64,000 nucleotides of DNA from Euglena gracilis (taxonomy: Eukaryota; Euglenida; Euglenophyceae; Euglenales), in assembly GCA_039621445.1 (NCBI GenBank), contig CP154956.1, positions 61,812,362-61,876,361 on the forward strand. Reading direction: 5' to 3'. This document shows positions 56,401-60,254 of this stretch, in pieces (within the stretch, counting starts at the first letter, position 1; every line of letters begins with the position of its first letter). Both the position numbers and the translations under genes were made by a program. The notes beneath the pieces were generated by a model. It worked only from the letters and a program-made list of their open reading frames with translations, did not search any database and was not told the origin of the DNA.

Positions 56401-57799
56401 TAAGCATAAGTTCAACCAATAAGAGAAGTTGAACCAAAATGAATTTTCATGGGTCAGAATTAGAGATTAATATGCATTGCATTGGACATTTGTACTTTTG
56501 TCGAAAATGGATAAACAAAACAACAGATAAAACACACCAATATTTTTTTAAATTGTTTGTTGGCCATCCAGCTATTCACACGCAAAATCAGAAATTCGGC
56601 AATTTTTAAAAAAAATATTTCATATATTTCTGTAAAATCAGAATAAAAGGGAATCGCCGAACAAATATATTTTCAGATGATTGCAACAGAGTTATTTTAT
56701 TCGAAATTGAATGATCAACTCTTGCTCTTGTGCATGGCATAATCGTTAATTTTTTGACTAAAAGAAGAAAGAAACAAATGCAAAATATTCACTGGGGCCA
56801 TGGACTGCGTGGTTTCTTCTTCTGCGTATTGAGAAGGTTTATCTGTTGTTGGAAAATCCGATGCTTCGGCGGTTTCCGTCCGTTTCGAAAGTCCTCAACA
56901 CACTCGTTTTTTGTCCCCTCCAGAAAGGTTCTTATCCAGGAGGTTCCACTCGCTGCCAATTCCTTGTTTGAAAATTAGGGCTGTCCATAAGGGACGGGAT
57001 GTTTTTTTCCCCCTAAGGACCGCCCTTGGGCCTGAGGGACGCCGGGGATCGAACAGGATCAAGCATTAAAAAAGAAGAAGAACGCATTTTTGACGTTTTG
57101 GGTGGATGGACAATGGTCCAAAAATGCCAGAAATAATTTTTTCCAAAATCAGCCCATTTTTCCGTAATATGCCATTTTTTGGACCATTTTTCCGCTGGAA
57201 TTTTTTTGCATTGAATGTGCTGGGACGGGAAGTTTTATTCCTATTAAGGACCCCCCTGTTGAAAACTCGCTCCTTGTCCTTGGGATTTGGGGTAGAGTGG
57301 CGTGGCCCCATGCCGGCGGCCTCCCTCTCTGCAGCCTGCGGTCGGCCCTCGCCGTGAAGGAGGCGCTGCTGCTGGAGAAGGACTCCAATGTGGAAGCCCT
57401 GGAGCGCAAAGTCCAAGTGTTGGCCAAGGTATGGCGGTGGTCCCGTTGGTCGCCACATCTGTCAGTGTCTGTCTGTCTGTCTGGCAGTGATTTACAGCCA
57501 ATGGAGTTGATGGCGGCCGACGTCCAATGGCATGTCGCGGTTTGGAATTTCATTTGGGATCTGCCTGGTCGTCGCTGATGTGAAACTGGTTTTCGCAATA
57601 AGCATCCTCCCCTCTCCACCCCCAGAGCTCCAGCGGAGGTTCCGCAGCGGAGCGGAAGTACCGCTCGGAGGTGGACGACCTGAAGAAGGCCCTGGACGTG
57701 CAGACCACGTCGCTTCAGGCGCAGATCGACCGGCTGAAGACGGAAAACTCCCGCCTGAAGGCCGGCCACCGCGGAGGTTACAACCAGGCTTCTTTTTAA
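17442..57799 (+). CDS. Giant-intron coiled-coil protein gene (11 exons)
   Basis: Joining 17442-17525, 18180-18213, 18400-18554, 36262-36359, 43451-43583, 44149-44223, 46547-46641, 51476-51589, 52742-52882, 57335-57428 and 57626-57799 gives 1197 nt, exactly 399 codons ending in TAA at 57797-57799. Every junction is AG/GT and every phase matches (0,1,0,2,0,0,2,2,2,0), which is very unlikely by chance. The protein is rich in E/K/Q/L heptads, as in RSLEKQLDVRNAE, RLEEEQRTNKQ and VDDLKKALDVQTTSLQAQ. It has less helical inserts in exons 4 and 7 and a Ser/Gly patch in the last exon. No catalytic domain is visible; a scaffold, cytoskeletal or centrosomal/ciliary role is only a guess from the coiled coil. 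Introns are 654, 186, 17707, 7091, 565, 2323, 4834, 1152, 4452 and 197 bp and hold most of the mobile DNA here. If ATG 17445 is the start the protein has 397 aa; otherwise exons lie upstream. Confidence 0.85.
18180..18213 (+). CDS. Coiled-coil gene exon (34-nt microexon)
   Basis: TGTTCTCAACAG precedes it and GG/GTGAGC follows. It encodes LKGAEQERKVL plus the first base of an Asp codon finished by the next exon. Phase 0 to 1. Confidence 0.75.
18400..18554 (+). CDS. Coiled-coil gene exon
   Basis: TTCATTCTTAG precedes it and ACA/GTATGT, a consensus donor, follows. It carries 51 codons of strong coiled coil (RLENMLKLEKHK; KEIERLNAELELIKKE), phase 1 to 0. The following intron is 17.7 kb, the longest seen here. 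Confidence 0.85.
18984..20399 (+). mobile_element. Palindrome-capped TIR element T4
   Basis: It begins AAATTGGTGATGGACTTTTT and ends AAAAATCCATCACCAATTT. Next to each end is the perfect nested palindrome GTCGCTAGCGACTAGTCGCT and on. The interior has four GGGATTTTGTTATT modules (near 19350, 19515, 19697, 19852), each followed by a long G run and most by CTAGACGACCAAGGGCGCC. The flanks outside both ends share CCCACACATGG. Confidence 0.8.
20400..21120. other. Intronic DNA, no gene seen
   Basis: Contains homopolymer runs and repeat fragments only; both strands carry chance frames, the longest through poly-G. Confidence 0.5.
21125..22141 (+). mobile_element. Palindrome-capped element T3, left end truncated
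   Basis: It shares the roughly 118-bp modules, the unique arm (AAAGGATTTTCATGTAATCC) and the right end CCCCAGTCTACCG with T1 and T2, but the left terminal repeat is missing. GGGGGACAATAAAGG direct repeats near 21930-22050 look like a secondary insertion; the same words occur at 28795 and 29505. Confidence 0.7.
22310..22410. repeat. GGTCGGCCCGACC nested palindrome cluster
   Basis: Multiple overlapping GGTCGGCCCGACCTGGTCGG palindromes, like those capping T5 at 39320-40373. It is followed by CGGAAATCCGCACGGAGCC, related to the T5 right flank, so this is probably the end of another such element. Confidence 0.7.
22910..23010. repeat. GGTGAACTTCACC palindrome
   Basis: Overlapping GTGAAGTTCACCGGTGAACT palindromes at 22930-22975 and GGTGAACGTTCACCGG at 22990-23005. 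Confidence 0.75.
23211..24462 (-). mobile_element. Palindrome-capped TIR element T2 (inverted relative to T1)
   Basis: It begins CGGTAGACTGGGG and ends CCCCAGTCTACCG. Both ends contain GGTCGGCCGACTAGTCGGCC palindromes. The module copies (AACAAAATCCC ... GGCTCACTTTGGCATAGGCG) run in the opposite direction to T1, with four copies between 23690 and 24065, so the whole element is inverted. Confidence 0.8.
24830..25510. repeat. Degenerate 'AAATTAGGCATTTGCC' repeat tract
   Basis: More than fifteen irregular copies of (A)AATTAGG(A/C)ATTTGCC(A)CTCAAA. The region is AT-rich and nearly free of G runs, unlike its flanks. A short relative is at 14905-14970, and the right flank (ATAGGTCACATGTGACGTTG) is an inverted match to 14850-14885. 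Confidence 0.75.
25895..26480 (+). repeat. Tandem repeat of about 140-150 bp
   Basis: Four degenerate units of GGGAGGCCAAAAAACATCG, then AAAAAAATTTTTTTCGATTT, then TTTTGACCCAAAGTCAATGG and a GGGTCGAAAAACGCTCATTT block. The units keep long frames open on both strands. Further partial copies are at 28150-28440 and 54670-54760. Confidence 0.8.
26640..27480. repeat. Tandem duplication with 'GTATCTCGGGCTAGGCGGGG'
   Basis: A roughly 430-bp unit occurs twice. Each has CCGTCTAGCCCGAGATACGG, a poly-A or CCAAAACTGGCC centre, and the inverted ACGGCCGTATCTCGGGCTAG. Each half is therefore itself an inverted repeat. Related words recur at 29935, 30710 and 31635. Confidence 0.75.
27670..27775. repeat. G-rich tract
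   Basis: Almost pure G with scattered C (GGGGGGGCGGGGGG type) for about 75 bp, likely to form G-quadruplexes. Confidence 0.9.
28620..29560. other. Repeat-rich intron DNA with GAAGTTGAAGTGAAGTGAAG tracts
   Basis: Contains CCCCCATATAAGACCCCCC words, a GAAGTTGAAGTGAAG tract at 28875-28935 and a relative at 29430-29470. A short - strand stretch near 29220-29350 is open but has no recognisable product. Confidence 0.5.
29555..29685. repeat. CGCCGGTTCTGTCC foldback cluster 1
   Basis: Alternating direct and inverted GACGCCGGTTCTGTC / AAACCCGGCGT words that can fold into a multi-armed structure. Confidence 0.8.
30387..30469. repeat. Perfect hairpin, 39-bp arms, CGCCGGTTCTGTCC family
   Basis: Arm 30387-30425 (AAGGGGTGGCGGACGCCGGT and on) is the exact reverse complement of 30431-30469, with a 5-nt loop. 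Confidence 0.9.
31020..31410 (-). pseudogene. Degenerate coding segment, - strand
   Basis: The - strand reads FRPPATSEPDPKKVVLFAKA, an in-frame TAG near 31298, then HVFNGNLYLTKDLFDGDFIL and KIVIAGRK, and then a frame change to RGIVPAPHPFGVAFTQQQSG. Composition is protein-like and free of G runs. The stop could be removed by a small intron, but the frame change suggests decay. Family not recognised. Confidence 0.45.
31560..32270. repeat. Repeated 'CTTCAATTTTGGTCTCCGGA' blocks
   Basis: At least three diverged copies of a 130-170 bp block (GGGCATNCNAAGGGCTTCAA, then GGTCTCCGGACATTTCCTTT, then CGATTTTTTGACCC); earlier copies are at 30560-30660 and 30750-30850. Long - strand frames here are by-products. 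Confidence 0.7.
32725..35063 (-). pseudogene. Pogo/Tigger-like DDE transposase fossil
   Basis: Pieces appear in N-to-C order on the - strand: 34760-35063 (KKPRHDLSQDVKNEILHFQ, a helix-turn-helix-like start), about 34600-34740 (KYFQLGEKVYEFFCMICDA), 34259-34594 (DDFFARWRAHYKVVYRRVTG, then DETGVRFEDLP and KKVLIRTNGEEK, as around the first catalytic Asp of DDE_1 transposases), 33990-34180 (VVVDVFINSKFKSNLRKSWW, the family's C-terminal PFKxxLR region), and 32860-32960 (FVWAEIPDDLLKKGMEELIF, the W-x-x-I-P-x-x-L segment). Frameshifts and about 1 kb of inserted GCCGCCCTTTGGGCGGC-containing DNA interrupt it. It is dead and lies in the 17.7 kb intron. Confidence 0.75.
33230..33780. repeat. GCCGCCC(T)TTGGGCGGC hairpin repeats
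   Basis: The motif TGCCGCCCTTTGGGCGGCAA, a perfect 8-bp stem, recurs near 33240, 33350, 33490, 33605 (degenerate) and 33735, each preceded by CTACCGTCT or similar. Relatives are at 22490, 22565, 38945 and 41240. Confidence 0.85.
35279..35400. repeat. Perfect 59-bp hairpin, CGCCGGTTCGGGC family
   Basis: 35279-35337 (AACTGTGTCCCAGACGCCGG and on, to GCCGGTTCGGGC) is the exact reverse complement of 35342-35400, with the 4-nt loop GGTA. Each arm contains two copies of GACGCCGGTTCGGGC. Related clusters are at 36105-36205 and 40425-40555. Confidence 0.95.
36105..36205. repeat. CGCCGGTTCGGGC foldback cluster
   Basis: Inverted pairs of GACGCCGGTTCGGGC / GCCCGAACCGGCGTC less perfect than at 35279. 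It sits 60 bp left of the coiled-coil exon at 36262. Confidence 0.85.
36262..36359 (+). CDS. Coiled-coil gene exon
   Basis: TTCTAATTCAG precedes it and GCAAG/GTATTG follows. It encodes a less helical Pro/Lys/Thr stretch (SYNAKPTFKATPQPDAINRI) and then IGELQLVNA. Phase 0 to 2 is exactly what the neighbouring exons at 18554 and 43451 need, which is the main reason to accept it across such long introns. Confidence 0.75.
37120..37620 (+). pseudogene. Cys-rich coding-like segment
   Basis: Two + strand frames read AVRCDVCKKCLHFGKLMCHV with NCKEKACATVQTKIT, and CTTAHNFKCFWNEIRWISVC with KDCF. The spacing of Cys pairs recalls the zinc-binding tail of some DNA transposases, but this is weak. No acceptor and donor pair fits both. 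Confidence 0.3.
38096..38170 (+). repeat. AACATAACATGACAT microsatellite
   Basis: (ACATA)n-like tract with ACATAACATG and ACACAATATA variants. Confidence 0.9.
38345..38445 (+). repeat. (TG)n-(TA)n-(TATG)n compound microsatellite
   Basis: GTGTGTGTGTGTGTG, then ATATATATATATA, then about nine ATGT/GTAT units. Confidence 0.95.
39320..40373 (+). mobile_element. Palindrome-capped TIR element T5
   Basis: It begins GGAAAATCGCGGATGACCAA and ends with its reverse complement. Both ends carry GGTCGGGCCGACC-type palindromes and CGCAATTATCCGCACTACCC, then CTGCGGAAAAACATTGTCTT. The interior has a degenerate TTAGGG array at 39689-39764 and three GGGATTTTGTTATT modules (near 39776, 39914, 40066), each with a G run; the first two also have CTAGA(C/T)GACCAAGGGCGCC. 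The modules tie it to T4, though terminal sequences differ. Confidence 0.8.
39689..39764 (+). repeat. Degenerate interstitial TTAGGG array
   Basis: About twelve units of TTAGGG with variants (TCAGGG, TTGGGG, TTCGGA, TATAGGG), inside element T5. Confidence 0.9.
40425..40555. repeat. CGCCGGTTCGGGC / CGCCAGTTCGGGC foldback cluster
   Basis: GACGCCAGTTCGGGCTGATG is followed by GCCCGAACTGGCGTC, and outside these TGTGTCC / GGACACA complete a stem of about 30 bp. It lies just right of T5. Confidence 0.85.
40560..41180. other. Intronic DNA with T/A homopolymers, no gene seen
   Basis: T runs and AAAAAACAAAAAACGCC / TTTTTTGGCGTTC words; the long + strand frame has no splice support. Confidence 0.5.
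41500..41930 (+). repeat. 430-bp dispersed repeat, copy 1
   Basis: The order AATAAGACCCGGGTCTT, GGATTTTTTCTTGACCGACC, CATGTGTAAATTGGTG, GAGGTTTTTGGTAATTTTTC, GCGCCGTCAGGGGGGTC-like and GCTCGATCGGCCCAGGGG is the same as at 47213-47620. Confidence 0.8.
42300..43260 (+). repeat. Dispersed repeat 'GTGCGCAGTGCCCTAATAAG', copy 2 (longer)
   Basis: It shares the blocks listed for 3590-3960 (TAATAAGTGCGCA, CCTTCTTGTGATGT, TGAGTCAAGTGATAACGTG, CCGACCTGAGATGTGACA) in the opposite orientation, with additional AT-rich sequence. It lies in the 7.1 kb intron of the coiled-coil gene, just left of the exon at 43451. Confidence 0.6.
42511..42590. repeat. Inverted repeat TTTGAGACGGTG
   Basis: TTTGAGACGGTG near 42511 and CACCGTCTCAAA near 42579 can form a 12-bp stem with a loop of about 55 nt. 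The loop contains ATTATGCACAGAAATCAC. No ncRNA family recognised. Confidence 0.6.
43451..43583 (+). CDS. Coiled-coil gene exon
   Basis: CATCGACAG precedes it and AAG/GTGAGT, a perfect donor, follows. The heptad-rich frame includes LEEEQRTNKQIQRKK and KRKLEEELYQSQNNLK, phase 2 to 0. An alternative acceptor at 43408-43409 would add 14 codons in the same phase. Confidence 0.85.
44149..44223 (+). CDS. Coiled-coil gene exon
   Basis: CAATTCTCAG precedes 25 codons (LKEKEIRELNEELKTLKR and on). The donor AAG/GTTGCT is weaker than the others; the frame stays open beyond it, so the 3' boundary is less certain. Phase 0 to 0. Confidence 0.75.
45636..45883 (+). mobile_element. SINE/MITE-like 'AAGGACCGCCCT' family, well-preserved copy
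   Basis: AAGGACCGCCCTTAGGCC at the left, GATCCGGGGATCGAACGGGG, TTTTGGGTGGATGGACGATG, GACTGTTCTGGGACGGGAAG and TTAAGGACCGCCCT at the right. Same layout as the copy at 56985. Confidence 0.8.
46547..46641 (+). CDS. Coiled-coil gene exon (basic linker)
   Basis: A long T-rich tract ending TTTTTCAG precedes it and CA/GTAAAA follows. It encodes a basic Ser/Arg/Lys/Pro stretch (VRSRNSLRKSLAKPWEKP). Phase 0 to 2 bridges the exons at 44223 and 51476. It is not coiled coil, so support comes from splice sites and phase. Confidence 0.65.
46682..47890 (-). pseudogene. Coding-like exons of an unrecognised - strand gene nested in an intron
   Basis: Exon-like 47777-47890 (FGQTSILDLQRRSRLMKSPE) ends at a G/GTAAAC donor. 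A 56-bp intron follows, then 47622-47720 behind a CTCCTTGCCAG acceptor in matching phase (GTTHSWHPDHSCRDLARMHT). Further left are 47075-47162 (NLDEIVPPDGFEHLVGIDTD) and about 46690-46950 (ASDPQAALVCKVTAIKRCMA, FVPFKDAYRCLVFSTFQTAE). The last two could not be joined in phase, and the 430-bp repeat lies between. It may be a mobile-element gene or a decayed nested gene. Confidence 0.45.
47213..47620 (+). repeat. 430-bp dispersed repeat, copy 2
   Basis: Same block order as 41500-41930, with small indels. It is inserted between coding-like segments of the - strand gene described at 46682-47890. Confidence 0.8.
48003..48164. repeat. Head-to-head telomeric repeat tract
   Basis: About ten perfect TTAGGG units (48005-48063) run directly into about seventeen perfect CCCTAA units (48064-48164) through GGGTTAACCC. 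This is the orientation expected of two chromosome ends joined tip to tip, or of a captured inverted telomere. There is almost no sequence decay. It lies in the 4.8 kb intron between coiled-coil exons 46547-46641 and 51476-51589. Confidence 0.95.
48180..48430 (+). repeat. Dispersed repeat subfamily B, copy 1
   Basis: GGCTTTTTTAGG, CCAAGGGCAGTCCGAGCATC, AACCAAC, a GGATTAACAATTTTCCAGCG block and GAGATTTTGCAATTTCATTT recur at 51110-51420 and 58010-58310. It begins directly right of the telomeric tract. Confidence 0.7.
48436..48750 (+). mobile_element. SINE/MITE-like 'AAGGACCGCCCT' family copy
   Basis: AGGGCGGTCCTTAAG at the left and CTCAAGGACCGCCCT at the right bound it; inside are AAGGACCGCCCCCC, TTGGGTGGATGGGCGATGG, AGGATGCCAAGAATCA and CATTGAGTGTGCTGG. 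Typical of the family. Confidence 0.8.
49120..49370. other. AT-rich stretch without features
   Basis: Strongly AT-rich, with no G runs and no coding signal, unlike its surroundings. It may mark the 3' flank of the adjacent reverse transcriptase fossil, but no poly-A tail or target duplication was identified. Confidence 0.5.
49501..51104 (-). pseudogene. Reverse transcriptase of a non-LTR-type retroelement, frameshifted
   Basis: On the - strand, 51044-50345 reads RPIALGECLCRLVGKVL (RT motif 1 region), QFGVGCRDVCGLIGMGLQHL, motif A LQLDFSNAFNRIRRDALL and motif B SGVQQG. A frame change near 50350 is followed by DPYGPAAFALPIQGL and motif C WYLDDAHIVG (Asp pair at 50254-50259). After another change near 50045 comes LLQRVPSAHIQFTILRMCLD, and after a third near 49790 comes QVRLGGLGI, a conserved C-terminal landmark of this RT group. 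Three frameshifts make it a pseudogene. No endonuclease, LTR or tail was seen. It lies 1.3 kb right of the telomeric tract, in the same intron. Confidence 0.85.
51110..51420 (+). repeat. Dispersed repeat subfamily B, copy 2
   Basis: Shares GGCATCCAACCAACGTCGGT, GAGTGGATTGACAATGTTCC and CGAAGCCAGAAGTCATTTTT with the other two copies. It sits directly left of the exon at 51476. Confidence 0.65.
51476..51589 (+). CDS. Coiled-coil gene exon
   Basis: TGCTTGCCCAG precedes it and CAG/GTGACG follows. It has 37 codons of ideal coiled coil (FLQAEISKQQEIRRQQEKAL and on), phase 2 to 2. A second frame is open through the exon but has Pro/Gly-rich composition. Confidence 0.85.
51750..52005 (+). mobile_element. 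SINE/MITE-like 'AAGGACCGCCCT' family copy
   Basis: Contains TTTTGGGTGGATGGACGATG, CCAAAATCACTTTTTCCCCC, GTGCTGGGACGGGG and a right end TTTAGGACCGCCCT. A more degenerate copy follows at 52010-52310 (TTTTGGCTGGTTTGGCCATG). Confidence 0.8.
52742..52882 (+). CDS. Coiled-coil gene exon
   Basis: CCCCACCACAG precedes it and GAAAG/GTACCA follows. It encodes VALKDLKLDKQLSDVLRG, then a flexible acidic/Ser segment, then VYDLQLRHIE, phase 2 to 2. It can join the main exon at 57335 or an alternative terminal exon at 56924, both of which take phase 2. Confidence 0.85.
53280..53830. repeat. 'CCCCCCCAAATATAAACCCC' and 'AATTAGAAGCCCC' repeats, with a SINE-like fragment
   Basis: Inverted and direct copies of AATATAAACCCCCCCC and AATTAGAAGCCCCGCCCC bound a - strand fragment of the AAGGACCGCCCT family at about 53530-53710 (CTTATCCACCCAAAACTCG, TTCGATCCCCGGATT). 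Confidence 0.65.
54161..54620 (+). CDS. Unrecognised + strand exons nested in the coiled-coil gene
   Basis: 54286-54420 (acceptor GTGGATATCAG; donor TTTTG/GTGCTC) encodes SAGITLLGGDQWRNVNHHLG and PPPLETCEVIKGRHEGRIYC. A 59-bp intron with CCTAAC follows. Then 54480-54620 (acceptor GCTTTTCCCAG; donor GCAG/GTGGGG) encodes NPFYIYEAPLSDEGYGCTAL and LTLSELFPLVQLAPPLVFPK. Phases match (1 to 1 to 1). A 29-nt upstream exon at 54161-54189 would take phase 2 from the coiled-coil exon at 52882. So these could be alternative exons of that gene or a separate nested gene. No family recognised. Confidence 0.5.
55480..55574 (+). CDS. Candidate first exon of a small nested + strand gene
   Basis: An ATG at 55480 in a TCAAGATGG context starts MANFAVDIFRSLFHGQSNPP and ends at GAG/GTGAGC, a strong donor, in phase 2. 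The exon at 56924 starts in the matching phase. A 110-codon - strand frame covers the same bases, so strand is not certain. Confidence 0.4.
55560..56350 (+). repeat. Tandem 'CAGGACCTCAACACAGCACA' repeat, about 370-bp unit
   Basis: CTTGTCGCGTACGGAGCAC ... CCAGGACCTCAACACAGCAC ... AAGTTAGGGC at 55640-55735 recurs at 56020-56140, with a third diverged copy at about 56260-56350 (ACTCAACACACAGCAAACTG). Confidence 0.7.
56924..56978 (+). CDS. Alternative terminal exon candidate
   Basis: CGTTTTTTGTCCCCTCCAG, an excellent acceptor, precedes 55 nt reading KVLIQEVPLAANSLFEN to TAG 56976-56978, taking phase 2. It could end the 55480 gene or be an alternative 3' end of the coiled-coil gene after 52882, which also leaves phase 2. 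Confidence 0.4.
56985..57257 (+). mobile_element. SINE/MITE-like 'AAGGACCGCCCT' family, well-preserved copy
   Basis: AGGGCTGTCCATAAGGGACG and CTAAGGACCGCCCT at the left, GGGGATCGAACAGG (reverse of a Pol III B box), GTTTTGGGTGGATGGACAAT, then ATTGAATGTGCTGGGACGGG and ATTAAGGACCCCCCT at the right. It lies 78 bp left of the exon at 57335. Confidence 0.8.
57335..57428 (+). CDS. Coiled-coil gene exon
   Basis: CTCCCTCTCTGCAG precedes it and AAG/GTATGG follows. The frame includes VKEALLLEKDSNVEALERKV, phase 2 to 0. Local GC is high, as in the next exon, and unlike the AT-rich intron to its left. Confidence 0.85.
57626..57799 (+). CDS. Coiled-coil gene terminal exon
   Basis: CTCTCCACCCCCAG precedes it. 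It starts with a Ser/Gly patch, continues with EVDDLKKALDVQTTSLQAQ and DRLKTENSRLKAGHRGG, and ends at TAA 57797-57799. A GGAG/GTTACA donor at 57775-57776 would allow a further exon, but the in-frame stop makes this a natural last exon. Confidence 0.8.
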   Translation, partial: SSSGGSAAERKYRSEVDDLKKALDVQTTSLQAQIDRLKTENSRLKAGHRGGYNQASF

Positions 57800-58009
57800 C
57801 GAAGTGATGGGTGCATAGCACCTGCTCGGGGGTTGGGTGCTATGGGCAGGAAGGGGAAGGGCATTTTCGACCCCCCTGGGTCGGGTTTTTTGGGGTGGAC
57901 CCCGGCGCCAAAGGCACTGGGGGTCTGAAATGGCCATTTTCAAGGGAAAATTGGCTTGGTCGGCTCCGAAACCAACCCCCCCCCTCTGGGGGTTTGCCAG
58001 CACAAAGCT

Positions 58010-58310
58010 TTTAAGACATTTTCATGGCATTTTTTTAAGGCAAGTCCAAGGGAGGTCCAAGGGCAACCTTGGCATCGAATTTTCCAAAGCAAAAGTTGAA
58101 AAAAACTTATTTTTGGATGGACAGTGTTCCAGCACTGCCAGAAATCATTTTTTCTCCTGCAGTTGACCAGTTTTTGCCGAGATTTTGCAACGTCATTTTT
58201 CAAAAAAATGTGTCAGAGCAAAATTGTAAGGCATTTTCAGGCATTGTAAGGCATTTCGGCCAAAATCTTCAAGGCTCATTTTAAGGCATTTTAAGGTTTT
58301 TTGAGGCACC
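58010..58310 (+). repeat. Dispersed repeat subfamily B, copy 3
   Basis: CCAAGGGAGGTCCAAGGGCA, CTTGGCATCGAATTT, TGGATGGACAGTGTTCCAGC and GTTTTTGCCGAGATTTTGCA. It begins about 210 bp after the stop of the coiled-coil gene. Confidence 0.65.
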
Positions 58311-58790
58311 ATAAAAAAACATAATGCTGGGGGGGTGCCTGCAATGAGCAGGCACCCCATAGAACGAAGCACCCCCCCCCGGGTTGGTAAACAGAAGCCT
58401 GGTTGCAGCCCCTGAGCCCCCAGGCATGCCCCGGCTTCCCCTCCGACTCCCACGTTTAGCCCCGCTTATAGACCAGGGAGCCACCAGCGTGTGTGCAGTG
58501 AGGTTCCGTTCGAGACCCAGTTGGTGCAGTTTGAGACAGACGTTGCTGCTATTGGGGGGCATGGTTGAGGAATGCATAGCTTTCATGACCCTTGGAGTGG
58601 CGAGCGGTGTCTCCCTGTGGCGATCTGCTTCCCCAGTGGCAACATTTGTTGTTGCTGTTTCTGCTTCTGCTGGCTCGTTGGCCGGGAGCAAAAATGCAGG
58701 CAAACCGCCATGCACCCGAAGGCTGTGTTTTGATGTTGAAGTTGGAAGAGGGGCGGTCAATAATTGGGTGATGGTCGCCTGACCGGGCAA
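58281..58790 (-). CDS. Uncertain - strand coding segment
   Basis: The - strand is open for 170 codons after a TTGCCCGGTCAG acceptor near 58783, with ATITQLLTAPLPTSTSKHSL and VCLKLHQLGLERNLTAHTLV. A + strand frame of 132 codons is also open over the same bases, so the strand and reality are doubtful. Neighbouring - strand 58898-59030 (QPKAPVVTSLIPRCDDLMFE) could belong to the same gene. Not recognised. Confidence 0.3.
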   Translation of the reverse strand: MPGQATITQLLTAPLPTSTSKHSLRVHGGLPAFLLPANEPAEAETATTNVATGEADRHRETPLATPRVMKAMHSSTMPPNSSNVCLKLHQLGLERNLTAHTLVAPWSISGAKRGSRRGSRGMPGGSGAATRLLFTNPGGGASFYGVPAHCRHPPSIMFFYGASKNLKMP

Positions 58791-59367
58791 TCAGAAGAAT
58801 TATGCAAAGTTTGCGTTTGTTATGAAGAGCATGATTTGCAGGACGTGGGAATGGGACGGGGTCCTCAAAAATGAAAAAAAATATTCGGGGTTCAGATTCA
58901 CGCATGGGTGGGGGGGTTGTTTGCAAAGGTCAAAGAGCAGGCTTCGAACATAAGATCATCGCATCTAGGTATCAAGGAAGTGACCACAGGTGCCTTGGGC
59001 TGTCTTCGAACAGCTGAGCTCTGCACCTGTTGCATATTGCCCTCCTGAGCACTGACCGATGATAGCCTTGTTGGGCGGTGCGAAACGGCGACCCCTTGAC
59101 CCATCAACGCTCACGCTAGAGTTGTAAAATACTTTTCGTTGTTGTTGATCGCTTAGAAATGAATCACTTTTCTGGTGGGCTATTGTGTCTCGTTTATGGC
59201 CTAAATTCCAAAACGTTCAGGAGGATGGGAAGGGGATCCAGGATGCTCCATATTTTTCCACACTTTGGTTTCAATGCATTTTGTATGGGGCTAGCATCGT
59301 GTGAAATCTCAAGGCATCAAACCCAGGAATTAAAATCATAGCACTGTTGGCATTACAAATGTGGGCC

Positions 59368-60254
59368 TTAGAAAATTGACATAATGGTATCAAAAGCGTC
59401 AGCCACTTGATCTTGATCGATGGTGGCTTCAGGGGGTGGTACCACCATTTCCCCAGAATTATCCCATAAAAAGTATACACGAGCTTGACGCTTGAAACTG
59501 GGGTTTCTAATTGTCACTGGTCTTCTTTGTAATTGTTTCCTTCAAAAAAATTGCCTTGGCGGATGAGGCAAAGGCCTCCTTTGGGTGGCATTTCCGTCTC
59601 TCACTCTGGCCTGGCTGTCGACGAGTAAACGCAGAGCACGCCAGCTCCGGCGCAAGAGGCACTTAGCGGAGCCAAGCGCAACAAAAAACAATCCGCAACC
59701 GCCGGCAAGGGAGGGATGGACTTTGCCCTTGCGAGGCCATGTCTTGCTGCCGGCGAAAAAGGCACCGTCGGGCTCACAATGTCTTTGTGCTTCGCCCTCG
59801 GTGTCCCTTCCTCCCTGGGGGGCTTGCCCCGAGGGGGTGCGAAAAAACCGGCGACGCGGGGGGCCGCCCAGCCCAGCCATAGGCAGCAGCCGAGGGGCAA
59901 GAAAGAGTGGCCACTTTTTTGTGATTTTTCCGCTAGCCTCGGCGCTTTTACGGCTGGGAAGCCGCCCTCGACGCGTCCTGAAAAGATGGTCGGCGAGAGA
60001 AAAAAATCCCTACTCCAAAAAACCCCCGCTGCCTCATATGGGTTCCTTGGCCCCTTTTGCTTCAGGGGGGGGGGAATATGACGTGTTTTCTCGAGAGGGC
60101 ATTCGCACCCCACGAGGAAACTGGCCAGGGAGGAAGTGGCAGCATGGGCAGCAGTCAGGGGCAGCGGCCTTGTGCTTCCTCCGTCGGAAGTTACACAAGC
60201 ATTTTTCCAGGCCAGTTTAAAAAACCCCCATTTCAAGCAAAAAATTTCGGACAC
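59368..60254 (-). CDS. Unrecognised - strand gene, last two exons
   Basis: The last exon, 59368-59539, reads LQRRPVTIRNPSFKRQARVY, FLWDNSGEMVVPPPEATIDQ and DAFDTIMSIF to TAA 59370-59368. A 65-bp intron with a GTGAGA donor joins it in phase to a long upstream exon (59605 to about 60250, about 210 codons, Pro/Arg/Ala-rich, e.g. FFAPPRGKPPREEGTPRAKH). The last exon is convincing; the long exon is open on other frames too and its start is undefined. GC is higher and G runs fewer than nearby. No family recognised. Confidence 0.5.

Noticed and set aside
59585-60220. 211-codon + strand ORF
   Set aside because: The - strand has a phase-matched splice to a convincing terminal exon, so the - strand is preferred, though the long exon itself stays uncertain.
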